Shown here in pieces: positions 1 through 5,198 of a stretch of 6,564 bases of DNA (the first letter of the stretch is position 1; each line of letters starts with the position of its first letter). Under the pieces are notes generated by a model. It had not been told where the DNA came from and ran no database searches. It was given only the letters and a program-made list of their open reading frames with translations. This DNA comes from Methanothermococcus okinawensis (GTDB lineage Archaea; AGJL01; Methanococci; Methanococcales; Methanococcaceae), in assembly GCA_015661585.1 (NCBI GenBank), contig DQVU01000076.1:1-6564 (forward strand). The letters are read 5' to 3'. Both the position numbers and the translations under genes were made by a program.

Positions 1-577
1 GATACTCCTCTGCAACCTCGTAGAATATCCTTTTAAATACTCCATCTGTTAATTTCAGTACGTTAGCCTTGTGGGTACAGGTAACCTTCCCTTTTTTACC
101 CTCCTTTTTCCTCTTTCTTGCCAAGTCAAAGGCAAATTTAAATATTCTCCTAGAGGCTTTCTCAGTGATTACCCTCGTTGCAGTATATACTCCCTCTGCA
201 ACTTCGCTCTCTATACCCTTGTAGAGATCCTCTGTATTCTCCCTTACTATTACATAATCTATGTTATCCTTTAGACACTTTATACCCCTGTAGGATTTAA
301 CAGGTCTGACGTTGGCGTAGGTGTCCAGTATCTTCCTCAACTTAACTATCACATCTGCTGCAGTCTCCCCGGCAGCACCAAAGAGTACTGCATCACACTC
401 CTTTGCAATCTCTACAGTTTCCTCTGGAAGGGCAACACCTCTCTTTTTAAATACCTCATCCCCAGCCTCTCCATGGATAAATTCGAAGTCTAACCCTGTA
501 GCCTTTAGAACCTCCAAGGTTGCAGGTACAACCTCCTTTCCAATACCGTCTCCTTCTATTACACATATTTTGTACAT
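1..577 (-). CDS. leuB: 3-isopropylmalate / 3-methylmalate dehydrogenase, N-terminal part (runs off the left edge)
   Basis: NAD-dependent beta-decarboxylating dehydrogenase of leucine synthesis. In methanococci the same enzyme is reported to oxidise 3-methylmalate in the citramalate route to isoleucine. The window holds the first 192 codons of a protein usually near 330 residues. The N-terminus MYKICVIEGDGIGKEVVP is typical. Putative substrate-binding residues are R81 (KLRKIL), R91 (ANVRP), R112 and Y119 (RENTEDLY), followed by THKANVLKLTDG at 168-179. The stretch AAGETAADVIVKLR (68-81) matches the M. jannaschii LeuB (MJ0720) as I recall it, and fits less well to the related AksF or isocitrate dehydrogenases. 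The ATG at 575-577 has GGTGA at 582-586, 4 nt away. It follows the methyltransferase gene by 11 nt, so the two are probably cotranscribed. The NAD-binding C-terminal half is outside the window. The family is certain; the subfamily is likely. Confidence 0.93.
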   Translation of the reverse strand, partial: MYKICVIEGDGIGKEVVPATLEVLKATGLDFEFIHGEAGDEVFKKRGVALPEETVEIAKECDAVLFGAAGETAADVIVKLRKILDTYANVRPVKSYRGIKCLKDNIDYVIVRENTEDLYKGIESEVAEGVYTATRVITEKASRRIFKFAFDLARKRKKEGKKGKVTCTHKANVLKLTDGVFKRIFYEVAEEY

Positions 578-588
578 CCTTTCACCTA

Positions 589-1293
589 TTACTTTTTAAC
601 AACTACAGCACCTATATAACCACCAAAGTACTTTAAAAAGGTTTTGTATAGTATGTTATCTAAGGGAGAATTGGTGATGTAGGTACCAAATGTATACTTT
701 ATATGGAAGTTATGTTTTTTTAGGAGATCCTCCACCTCCCCCAATGAGTAAAACCTGGTACTAACCCTTATCTTCCTCCCATTTATAACCTTTGTAATAT
801 CCCCCCTCCTCTTTTTTATAGCCTTTACAGTGTACCTCCATCCCCTCCTTAACAGAGATTTAACTATCCACCTCATATGATAGAGGTTGGCCAGCGTAAA
901 TATAAATAAACCTCCCTTAACGAGAATTCTCCTTATCTCCTTAAGTGCCCTGTTTATCTGTACATGATTCAAGGCTCCAAAGAAGGAGATTACACAGTTG
1001 AAGGATCTACTTTTAAATGGTAGATGTTGTATATCCCCTACAACTACAAATTTTCCACTTTTACCCTTAGCCCTTTTTAACATCTCTATGGATATGTCCA
1101 ATCCTATTATATTGTAATCTCTCAGATACATTAAATGTTCTCCAGTTCCACACCCCACATCTAAGATTAAGTAGTCTTTCTTTATCTCACTTTTCAGAAC
1201 CTTAAATTCCACAGATCTCATGTATTTTATATCCTTGTATATGTTGTCGTACTCCTTGGCCAAGGTGTTGTAGTACTCTATCACTCTTCTCAT
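589..1293 (-). CDS. Class I SAM-dependent methyltransferase (UbiE/COQ5-like fold), substrate unknown
   Basis: A 234-residue soluble protein with the Rossmann-type methyltransferase core. Motif I is LDVGCGTGEH at 44-53, the acidic residue binding the SAM ribose is D66 in GLDIS, the adenine region is GD at 86-87, and motif IV/post-I is FNCVISFFGALNH at 98-110. A basic segment at 149-164 (RRGWRYTVKAIKKRRG) follows the core and may contact an acidic substrate; that is inference. The frame stays open to a TTG at 1341, but I chose the ATG at 1293. The extra 16 residues are not family-like, no ribosome binding site precedes the TTG, and a TATA box at 1325-1333 would lie inside the longer reading frame. 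A GGGG at 1298-1301 precedes the ATG. It is first in a likely operon with leuB. Nothing in the sequence names the substrate; a small molecule, lipid or quinone-like compound are all possible. Confidence 0.85.
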   Translation of the reverse strand: MRRVIEYYNTLAKEYDNIYKDIKYMRSVEFKVLKSEIKKDYLILDVGCGTGEHLMYLRDYNIIGLDISIEMLKRAKGKSGKFVVVGDIQHLPFKSRSFNCVISFFGALNHVQINRALKEIRRILVKGGLFIFTLANLYHMRWIVKSLLRRGWRYTVKAIKKRRGDITKVINGRKIRVSTRFYSLGEVEDLLKKHNFHIKYTFGTYITNSPLDNILYKTFLKYFGGYIGAVVVKK

Positions 1294-1324
1294 AATACCC
1301 CAAAATATATAGTTATTAACAAAA

Positions 1325-1333
1325 CTTTTTATA
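1325..1333 (-). promoter_or_regulatory. TATA box for the methyltransferase-leuB operon
   Basis: Read on the minus strand this is TATAAAAAG, about 32 nt ahead of the ATG at 1293. Archaeal transcription usually starts about 25 nt downstream of the box, which would leave a leader of 10-15 nt holding the GGGG ribosome binding sequence. It supports the shorter methyltransferase start. Prediction only. Confidence 0.45.
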
Positions 1334-1357
1334 CTAAACAATAAAAATAATAACGCC

Positions 1358-1490
1358 TATAAAAATAATTAAAATCAAAAATACCTAATAAAGATCTAAT
1401 TCAGGTTAAAAAGTAAAAATCTGTCCCTATCCTTTGTACTACACGAAGTACTAGAGGAATAGAGCAGGATTTCTGTTAATTCTTTTTTTT
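1358..1490 (+). repeat. Intergenic element copy A: candidate small RNA gene or dispersed repeat, upstream of cbiM
   Basis: First of two related elements that flank cbiMNQ in the same orientation. It opens with a 24-nt block (1358-1381, beginning TATAAAAATAATT) identical to 3726-3749. The conserved 3' block starts with GATTTCTGT at 1468 and agrees with copy B in 17 of 19 positions. Between them, AAAAGTAAAA and the spaced pattern CTACA...TACT.GAG.AA also align (roughly half of the positions). Positions 1417-1472 fold into a long interrupted hairpin with apical stem GTACT/AGTAC and loop ACACGA; alternatively 1466-1484 folds as a short hairpin with a CTGTT loop running into T8 at 1483-1490. A TATA-like start, a structured body and a T-tract suggest an RNA of about 100 nt beginning near 1385. 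Transcription is inferred; the similarity between copies is seen directly. Confidence 0.6.
1417..1472 (+). ncRNA. Long interrupted hairpin inside copy A
   Basis: Pairs found by eye: 1417-1424 with 1464-1472 (G1467 bulged, one G-U), 1427-1430 with 1459-1462, 1431-1435 with 1453-1457 (one G-U), and 1436-1440 with 1447-1451, closing the loop ACACGA (1441-1446). That is about 22 base pairs with three single-base bulges and one small internal mismatch. The upper part (CCTTTGTACT paired to AGTAC-T-AGAGG) is the strongest. It is the only notable hairpin in this AT-rich gap and lies 300 nt upstream of cbiM, too far to be a simple translational leader. No folding program was run. Confidence 0.4.
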
Positions 1491-1580
1491 ATGGAATTTT
1501 TTACTTTCTTTTTATTTTTTATCATCCTTTTATTATTTATTATAAATTTTGTTATGATAGGATTTTTTATTCTTTTTAGA
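1481..1580 (+). terminator. T-rich tract downstream of copy A
   Basis: About 100 nt dominated by T on the plus strand, with runs of eight (1483-1490), six (1497-1502, 1515-1520) and six (1563-1568). Archaeal RNA polymerase terminates on U-rich runs, so this could end transcripts that start in copy A. It matches in position and character the T-rich DNA after copy B. The remainder of the gap, 1632-1710, is T/G-rich and holds no gene I can support. Confidence 0.4.
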
Positions 1581-1631
1581 CGAGTTGGCGATTTAATTAC
1601 TATTATACTTTTTATTGGGGTTGCTGTTTAG
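1491..1631 (+). CDS. Possible small hydrophobic protein (46 aa), doubtful
   Basis: An ATG at 1491 opens a 46-codon frame ending in TAG at 1629-1631. The product would be almost wholly hydrophobic (MEFFTFFLFFIILLLFIINF at the start), with a central FRRVGD followed by LITIILFIGVAV, which would make two membrane helices around a positive turn. There is no ribosome binding site; the 20 nt upstream are T-rich. Any T-rich strand reads as Phe, Leu and Ile, so the first half carries little information. The second half uses CGA and GGC codons that the neighbouring genes avoid. It could be a chance frame, a decayed membrane protein, or a small protein read from the element A transcript. I do not recognise it. 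Confidence 0.15.
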   Translation: MEFFTFFLFFIILLLFIINFVMIGFFILFRRVGDLITIILFIGVAV

Positions 1632-1717
1632 TGTTATTGTGCTATATTGTTTTGAGGGTGGGAATTAAGGTTAGATTTAACAAAGTTTTAATTAAATTAA
1701 ATTTAAATAGAAAAATA

Positions 1718-1726
1718 TTTATATTA
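1718..1726 (+). promoter_or_regulatory. Candidate TATA box for cbiM
   Basis: TTTATATTA lies 50-58 nt ahead of the cbiM start. A transcript starting about 25 nt downstream would have a leader of roughly 28 nt ending in the strong ribosome binding site. A second AT-rich candidate, TTATTATA at 1742-1749, would give a nearly leaderless message and fits less well with that site. The AT-only palindrome TTAAATTTAA at 1697-1706 is upstream, but its base composition makes an operator call unsafe. Confidence 0.35.
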
Positions 1727-1764
1727 CAATTTTGGATTAATTTATTATACCTCTATTTAACTAC

Positions 1765-1771
1765 GGGGTGA
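1765..1771 (+). promoter_or_regulatory. Strong ribosome binding site fixing the TTG start of cbiM
   Basis: GGGGTGA sits 4 nt ahead of the TTG at 1776. The nearest ATG, at 1785, is 13 nt away and would remove the Met1-His2 end that binds the metal in this family. Spacing and family conservation agree on the TTG. Confidence 0.85.
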
Positions 1772-1775
1772 TACT

Positions 1776-2477
1776 TTGCACATAATGGAAGGATATCTGC
1801 CACCAATGTGGTGTGCAATTTGGTATATCCTCTCAGGTATAGTAGTAGGTTATGGAGTTATAAAGATAAACAAACTTATGAAGGAACAACCAGAGGTTAA
1901 ACCCCTGTTGGCAGTTGCAGGGGCATTTATGTTTATACTCAGTTCCCTTAAACTACCCTCAGTTACTGGAAGTTGTTCCCACCCTTGTGGTAACGGATTA
2001 GGTGCAGTACTCTTTGGTGTACCAATTACCGCTGTTTTAGCTACTGTTGTATTACTTTTCCAGGCTCTACTGTTGGCACATGGTGGAATAACTACCTTAG
2101 GAGCAAATGTATTCTCCATGGGTATTATGGGTCCCCTTGCAGGGGTAATTGTATGGAAAATTCTCAAGGGTAAGATAAACTCCACATGGGTAGTTATGTT
2201 GGCAGCCATTGTTGCAGATTGGGTGACTTATGTTACTACATCTATACAACTTACCCTGGCATTCCCTGGAAGTGATCCAATGAACACATTGGCAACATTT
2301 ATGAGCATATTCGCCGTCACCCAAGTGCCCCTTGCAATTGCAGAGGGTTTATTGACTGCAATACTTTGGGACAAGATAAAGGAGTTGAGGCCAGATATAC
2401 TTTTGAAGTTGGGACTTATCGATGAGAGTGAAGTACCTCATTATACTCAAGTAATGGGTACTGGAGGTGCTGAATAA
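1776..2477 (+). CDS. cbiM: Cobalt ECF transporter substrate-binding membrane subunit CbiM
   Basis: The S-component that selects Co2+ in the CbiMNQO energy-coupling-factor importer of the cytoplasmic membrane. The 233 residues match the family length. The N-terminus MHIMEGYLPP is diagnostic: in the related NikM2 structure, the amino end, His2 and a later histidine coordinate the metal. The later histidine here is probably H69 in TGSCSHPCGNGLGAVLFG (64-81). A further conserved patch is AHGGITTLGANVFSMGIMGP (101-120). Several membrane helices are evident, including 14-30, 44-60, 83-101, 113-130, 137-158 and 171-194. Translation starts at TTG. A following CbiN-type subunit argues for cobalt rather than nickel, since nickel systems usually carry NikN or a fused NikMN; specificity is inferred from this. 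Its stop overlaps the cbiN start by one base, indicating translational coupling. Confidence 0.95.
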   Translation: MHIMEGYLPPMWCAIWYILSGIVVGYGVIKINKLMKEQPEVKPLLAVAGAFMFILSSLKLPSVTGSCSHPCGNGLGAVLFGVPITAVLATVVLLFQALLLAHGGITTLGANVFSMGIMGPLAGVIVWKILKGKINSTWVVMLAAIVADWVTYVTTSIQLTLAFPGSDPMNTLATFMSIFAVTQVPLAIAEGLLTAILWDKIKELRPDILLKLGLIDESEVPHYTQVMGTGGAE

Positions 2478-2776
2478 TGGAAACAAAACATATTCTCATG
2501 ATCTTAGGGTTTATAATTTTAACTGCTATTCCATTTCTAATGTACGCTGGTAAGGGGGAAGATGAAGGATACTTCGGTGGAGCAGATGGTGCAGCAGAGG
2601 AGGCTATAGTGGATATGAATCCAAACTATGAACCCTGGTTTAGCCCATTATGGGAACCACCAAGTGGAGAGATTGAGTCCCTCCTCTTCGCCCTACAGGC
2701 TGCAATAGGTGCCATAATAATAGGATACTTTGTAGGATACAACAAGGCCAGGATAGAGTTGAAATCCCAGGACTAA
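2477..2776 (+). CDS. cbiN: Cobalt ECF transporter auxiliary subunit CbiN
   Basis: A small membrane protein that assists metal loading of CbiM; CbiM plus CbiN is reported to retain basal cobalt uptake in bacteria without the other subunits. The 99 residues match the family. Order of features: a membrane helix at about 5-24, an external loop with EGYFGGADGAAEEAI (30-44), then YEPWFSPLWEPPSGEIESLL (51-70), the family's most conserved region, and a second helix at about 68-88 ending in basic residues. The bacterial CbiN pattern of GG.DG.AE and PW..PL.EP.SGEIESLLF.LQ is fully present. The ATG overlaps the cbiM stop in TAATG, and GGAGGTG (2463-2469) lies inside the cbiM end, 7 nt upstream. It is followed by a T-rich tract before cbiQ. 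Confidence 0.95.
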   Translation: METKHILMILGFIILTAIPFLMYAGKGEDEGYFGGADGAAEEAIVDMNPNYEPWFSPLWEPPSGEIESLLFALQAAIGAIIIGYFVGYNKARIELKSQD

Positions 2777-2780
2777 TACT

Positions 2781-2800
2781 CTCTTTTTTATTTTTTATTC
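2781..2800 (+). terminator. T-rich tract between cbiN and cbiQ, possible partial terminator
   Basis: Directly after the cbiN stop the sequence has T6 (2784-2789) and T6 (2791-2796) runs separated by one A, without a hairpin. U-rich runs alone can stop archaeal RNA polymerase. It may lower cbiQ expression relative to cbiMN, or separate cbiQ transcriptionally. AT-rich DNA at 2801-2820 could hold a cbiQ promoter, but no box stands out. Confidence 0.35.
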
Positions 2801-2837
2801 TATTAATTAAAATTTAGACTATTTTTACAATATTTTC

Positions 2838-2843
2838 AGGTGA
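2838..2843 (+). promoter_or_regulatory. Ribosome binding site fixing the TTG start of cbiQ
   Basis: AGGTGA lies 6 nt ahead of the TTG at 2850. The first in-frame ATG is residue 30 inside the first membrane helix, so the TTG is needed for a complete CbiQ N-terminus. Confidence 0.8.
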
Positions 2844-2849
2844 GTTAGA

Positions 2850-3638
2850 TTGCAATTAAACACTATAGATCATATAGCCCATACTAACAGGTTGTATCAT
2901 ATCAACCCTAAGTTAAAGGTGTTATTTGCACTATCTATGCTGTTGATTACTCTTTTCTCAAAATCTATCGTAGTGCCTCTAATTGTAGCTTTCATAATGA
3001 TAACTCTAACTGTCTTTGTAGCGAAGGTCCCACTGAGGGTATATCTACCTCTTCTAGGAGCTCCTTTAGGGTTTGGGATACTTACAGTGATCTTAATGGG
3101 CTTCATATACGTGGGTGGTAATGAACTATTCTCCATGGAGGTCTTCAACTTCAACATTTCTATCTACAGTTACGGTGTAAATTTAGGGTTGTTAGTATTC
3201 AGTAGGATGCTTGGCGGTGTTGCTTCTACCCTATTCCTGGCACTAACCACCCCCATGACTGAACTTTTCTATATCTTAAGGGGATTAAAAATTCCATCTA
3301 CCATTTTAGATATTGCAATGATGATGTACAGGTATGTCTTCCTCTTACTTGATGAGATGATAAGGGTAATGAACGCCCAAAATACAAGATTGGGATATAG
3401 AAATCTAAAAACTACGTATAAATCCTTAGGTACATTGGCGGCTATTCTCTTTATAAGGGCATGGGAGAGAGGTGAAAGATCCTTTATTATAATGAGTTCC
3501 AGGGGATACAACGGAGATTTAAAACTTCTAAATAAGATAGAACCCCCTCCTGTTAAGTATCTGCTGTTGATAATTATACTGGATATACTCCTAATAACAC
3601 TCTCTTACCTAACAACAGATTTCAAAGTGATCACATAG
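2850..3638 (+). CDS. cbiQ: Cobalt ECF transporter transmembrane coupling subunit CbiQ
   Basis: The T-component that links the CbiM-CbiN metal channel to the ATPase CbiO. The 262 residues are the usual length. The N-terminus IDHIAHTNRLYHINPKLKVL (6-25) is the typical start, with conserved P20 and K21. Helices follow at about 25-57, 63-88, 107-133 and 235-254. The region MTELFYILRGLKIP (136-149) and MMYRYVFLLLDEM (158-170) are family-like. The two cytoplasmic coupling motifs that dock on the ATPase are present: AQNTRLG (176-182), where the usual ARG reads TRL, and ERGERSFIIMSSRGYNG (206-222), ending in a standard SRG. CbiQ therefore seems able to bind an ATPase, yet no cbiO follows. In M. jannaschii, from memory, cbiO lies beside cbiQ. 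It starts with TTG, 73 nt after cbiN. Confidence 0.94.
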   Translation: MQLNTIDHIAHTNRLYHINPKLKVLFALSMLLITLFSKSIVVPLIVAFIMITLTVFVAKVPLRVYLPLLGAPLGFGILTVILMGFIYVGGNELFSMEVFNFNISIYSYGVNLGLLVFSRMLGGVASTLFLALTTPMTELFYILRGLKIPSTILDIAMMMYRYVFLLLDEMIRVMNAQNTRLGYRNLKTTYKSLGTLAAILFIRAWERGERSFIIMSSRGYNGDLKLLNKIEPPPVKYLLLIIILDILLITLSYLTTDFKVIT

Positions 3639-3725
3639 TAAGAGAATATGATATTTGTAGGATCTAAAGAAAAAGAAAAAATTGAAACGCATCTTTCCTT
3701 GGAGATAACTCATTGAGAATTAAAT
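3639..3725. other. Gap between the cbiQ stop and copy B, no gene seen
   Basis: This stretch is A-rich on the plus strand with no T-run that would end the cbi transcript, no stable hairpin, and no trace of an ABC ATPase Walker A or signature sequence. Read-through from cbiQ into copy B is therefore possible, which would place copy B in the cbiQ 3' untranslated region. Confidence 0.4.
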
Positions 3726-3862
3726 TATAAAAATAATTAAAATCAAAAAATAGAAAATCTTAAAAGTATCTAAAGAATATACCATGTGAAAAGTAAAATA
3801 AACTCTTATTCCCTAGGCTACATTTATTACTGGAGAAGTAGGTAAGATTTCTGTCAAATCTT
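3726..3862 (+). repeat. Intergenic element copy B: candidate small RNA gene or dispersed repeat, downstream of cbiQ
   Basis: Second copy of the element seen at 1358-1490, in the same orientation. The 24-nt TATA-containing block (3726-3749) is identical to copy A, and identity starts at the TATA sequence, not upstream. The block from 3846 (GATTTCTGT, then CAAATCTTTT) differs from copy A at 2 of 19 positions. The distance between the blocks is 120 nt here and 110 nt in copy A. From AAAAGTAAAAT to GATTTCTGT the spacing is 46 against 47 nt, showing descent from one ancestor instead of chance AT-richness. The right edge is uncertain, because the following T-rich DNA also resembles that after copy A. 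Confidence 0.6.
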
Positions 3863-3875
3863 TTCTTAAGAGTTT
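3800..3875 (+). ncRNA. Predicted branched RNA structure in copy B
   Basis: A perfect 9-bp outer stem joins AAACTCTTA (3800-3808) to TAAGAGTTT (3867-3875). Inside it is a 7-bp hairpin, AAGATTT paired to AAATCTT (3844-3850 with 3856-3862), loop CTGTC. A weaker second arm is CCTA (3812-3815) with TAGG (3839-3842). Together these make a three-way junction, followed by a TTTTT run at 3873-3877. The outer stem does not exist in copy A, while the small hairpin does with one mismatch, so the small hairpin is the shared element. Found by eye without energy calculation. Confidence 0.45.
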
Positions 3876-3880
3876 TTGCC

Positions 3881-4144
3881 TCTTTTCTGTTATTTCTTTA
3901 TTTTATTGTATTATAATTATTTTTACTATAATTTATTATTTTTTAATCACTACTTTGATGGGAAATGAGGTATTAAAAAGATGATTAAAAGAGGAAAATG
4001 TTGTCAAATTACCACTTTTCCTTTTATTAATAAAATTATGATACCTGTAAAAATACATAGAAGAGATAAAACTGGAGAAAAGGGTTAATAACGGGGTTAA
4101 TAATCCTAACAGCAGATGTCTTAATAATATAATTTAATAATATT
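3881..4144. other. Rest of the gap between copy B and the KH/PP-loop gene
   Basis: Positions 3881-3947 are T-rich and may terminate plus-strand transcripts. A possible hairpin pairs AGGAAAA (3992-3998) with TTTTCCT (4016-4022) across a 17-nt loop; it could serve as a terminator in either direction between the convergent cbiQ and KH/PP-loop genes. Two direct copies of GGGTTAATAA lie at 4082-4091 and 4094-4103. No open frame with a ribosome binding site was found. Confidence 0.35.
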
Positions 4145-5080
4145 TTAGATTTTTCTATTCTTATCCTCTCCCAATCTCCCTATCTCTAATATAGCCTCTG
4201 CACCTATACCAGGCTCCATAAGACCCTCGTATACCTCTGACACTATATTTCTTATCATTTTAACCTTTAAATCCTTATCTCTTTTAAGAGACTGTATCAT
4301 CAAGGGACACTTTAAGTAGGGATAGTTTATCCTTAGGATATCTCTCTTTAGGGGATACAACTTTAAAAAATTTATTAAATAAATGTCTTTGAATCTCTCA
4401 ACCTCTTGATGTATGTGATTATTTATTAAATAATCTATACCCATTCTTTTACATTCCTCTACAATGAATTTAAACACAACATCGTTGCAGAGGCCACATG
4501 GATAACTGCCCAACACTTTTTTTATATCTTCCCCCTTTAACTCTATAGGATTTAAGAACTTATGGGGAATCCTATGTTTTAGGAGATAATCCTCTATCAA
4601 CTTCCTGTTCTTAGGTGGAAGGACTACAGATCCAATACTTAGGGATACTACAAATACTCTAAAATATCTTCTTAAAAAATCCAACACTCCTAAATCGTAG
4701 CAACACTGGACTAGTACAACAATCCTTTCTCCTTTTTTCAACCCAATACTTTCCAGAGTAGATAAAGCTCTCTCCTCCTTCTTCCTTATAATGACTCTAT
4801 CAATGTAGGTATCTACAAGGATTTTTAAATTTCCAGGAAATCTGTCCTTTAAATACTCCCTTAACTTCCCTACAACCCAACCTCCAGGTCCTATTACTGT
4901 AGATTTATCAGATCTCGTTAGGACACATATATTTAAAAGTGTATCTCCACCCTCGTATATTACTTCCACATCTATAATCTCCAACTTCATATCCTTTAAA
5001 TTTAACTCCCGACGTATCTCTCTAATCTTCCCATCGATTTCTCTTATAAGTATATCCTTCTCGACGTTGGTATTTTTCAT
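4145..5080 (-). CDS. KH-domain protein with a degenerate PP-loop ATPase-like C-terminal domain
   Basis: A 311-residue soluble protein of uncertain function, probably acting on RNA. Residues 30-100 form a KH-type RNA-binding domain with the signature VIGPGGWVVGKLREYL (62-77), whose GPGG loop holds nucleic acid. Residues 115-300 resemble a PP-loop (adenylating) domain of tRNA-thiolation enzymes: a beta strand and loop VVLVQCCYDLGVL at 121-133 stands where SGGxDS should be, keeping only D129. CGLC (195-198) is followed by a helix and GIDYLINNHIHQE (214-226), where TtuA/Ncs6-like enzymes have their CxxC and GHNxDD segments. C258 lies in KCP. Loss of the SGG residues suggests the pyrophosphatase site is altered or dead. 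It may belong to the archaeal group listed as predicted PP-loop ATPases (COG1365, from memory). The ATG is preceded by GTGAT at 5084-5088. Diverges from the SpoIIM-like gene. Confidence 0.7.
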   Translation of the reverse strand: MKNTNVEKDILIREIDGKIREIRRELNLKDMKLEIIDVEVIYEGGDTLLNICVLTRSDKSTVIGPGGWVVGKLREYLKDRFPGNLKILVDTYIDRVIIRKKEERALSTLESIGLKKGERIVVLVQCCYDLGVLDFLRRYFRVFVVSLSIGSVVLPPKNRKLIEDYLLKHRIPHKFLNPIELKGEDIKKVLGSYPCGLCNDVVFKFIVEECKRMGIDYLINNHIHQEVERFKDIYLINFLKLYPLKRDILRINYPYLKCPLMIQSLKRDKDLKVKMIRNIVSEVYEGLMEPGIGAEAILEIGRLGEDKNRKI

Positions 5081-5096
5081 TTTATCACTAATAAAA

Positions 5097-5106
5097 TTAT
5101 ATAAAA
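5097..5106 (-). promoter_or_regulatory. TATA box for the KH/PP-loop gene
   Basis: Read on the minus strand this is TTTTATATAA, ending 17 nt ahead of the start codon. Initiation about 25 nt downstream would fall close to the ATG, so the message may be nearly leaderless. The 118-nt interval to 5199 must also hold the promoter of the divergent gene; TCTATAAG at 5136-5143 is a candidate for that one. Confidence 0.45.
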
Positions 5107-5198
5107 CCTTAATATACTACGGAGATATATTTCTCTCTATAAGAGGGATGTAGAAGAGTACGAGAGATCCCAGGGAGAACGAACATGATAGGGAAACT

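Noticed and set aside
1294..1341. TTG start at 1341 extending the methyltransferase by 16 residues
   Set aside because: No ribosome binding site, a non-family-like leader sequence, and a good TATA box lies inside the extension.
1368..1378. ATTAAAATCA in both element copies resembles the start of a methanococcal CRISPR repeat as I remember it
   Set aside because: Only about ten AT-rich bases agree, the rest of the repeat is absent, and there are only two copies 2.4 kb apart with no spacer pattern.
1697..1706. Palindrome TTAAATTTAA upstream of cbiM as a metal-responsive operator
   Set aside because: It consists only of A and T in a very AT-rich stretch, so such palindromes are expected by chance.
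1382..1775. Cobalamin riboswitch upstream of cbiM
   Set aside because: None of the conserved B12-box sequences are visible, and such riboswitches are not typical of archaea.
1850..2324. Minus-strand frames inside cbiM
   Set aside because: They are antisense shadows of a clearly conserved gene, without ribosome binding sites or recognisable domains; the same applies to antisense frames in leuB, cbiQ and truD.
3939..4010. C/D box small RNA (TTGATGG and GATGATT as C-box-like words)
   Set aside because: No proper RUGAUGA box and no CUGA D box at a fitting distance.
5133..5147. Short hairpin CTCTC/GAGGG before the SpoIIM-like gene
   Set aside because: Only five pairs including a wobble, and it overlaps the candidate TATA sequence; nothing sets it apart from chance.
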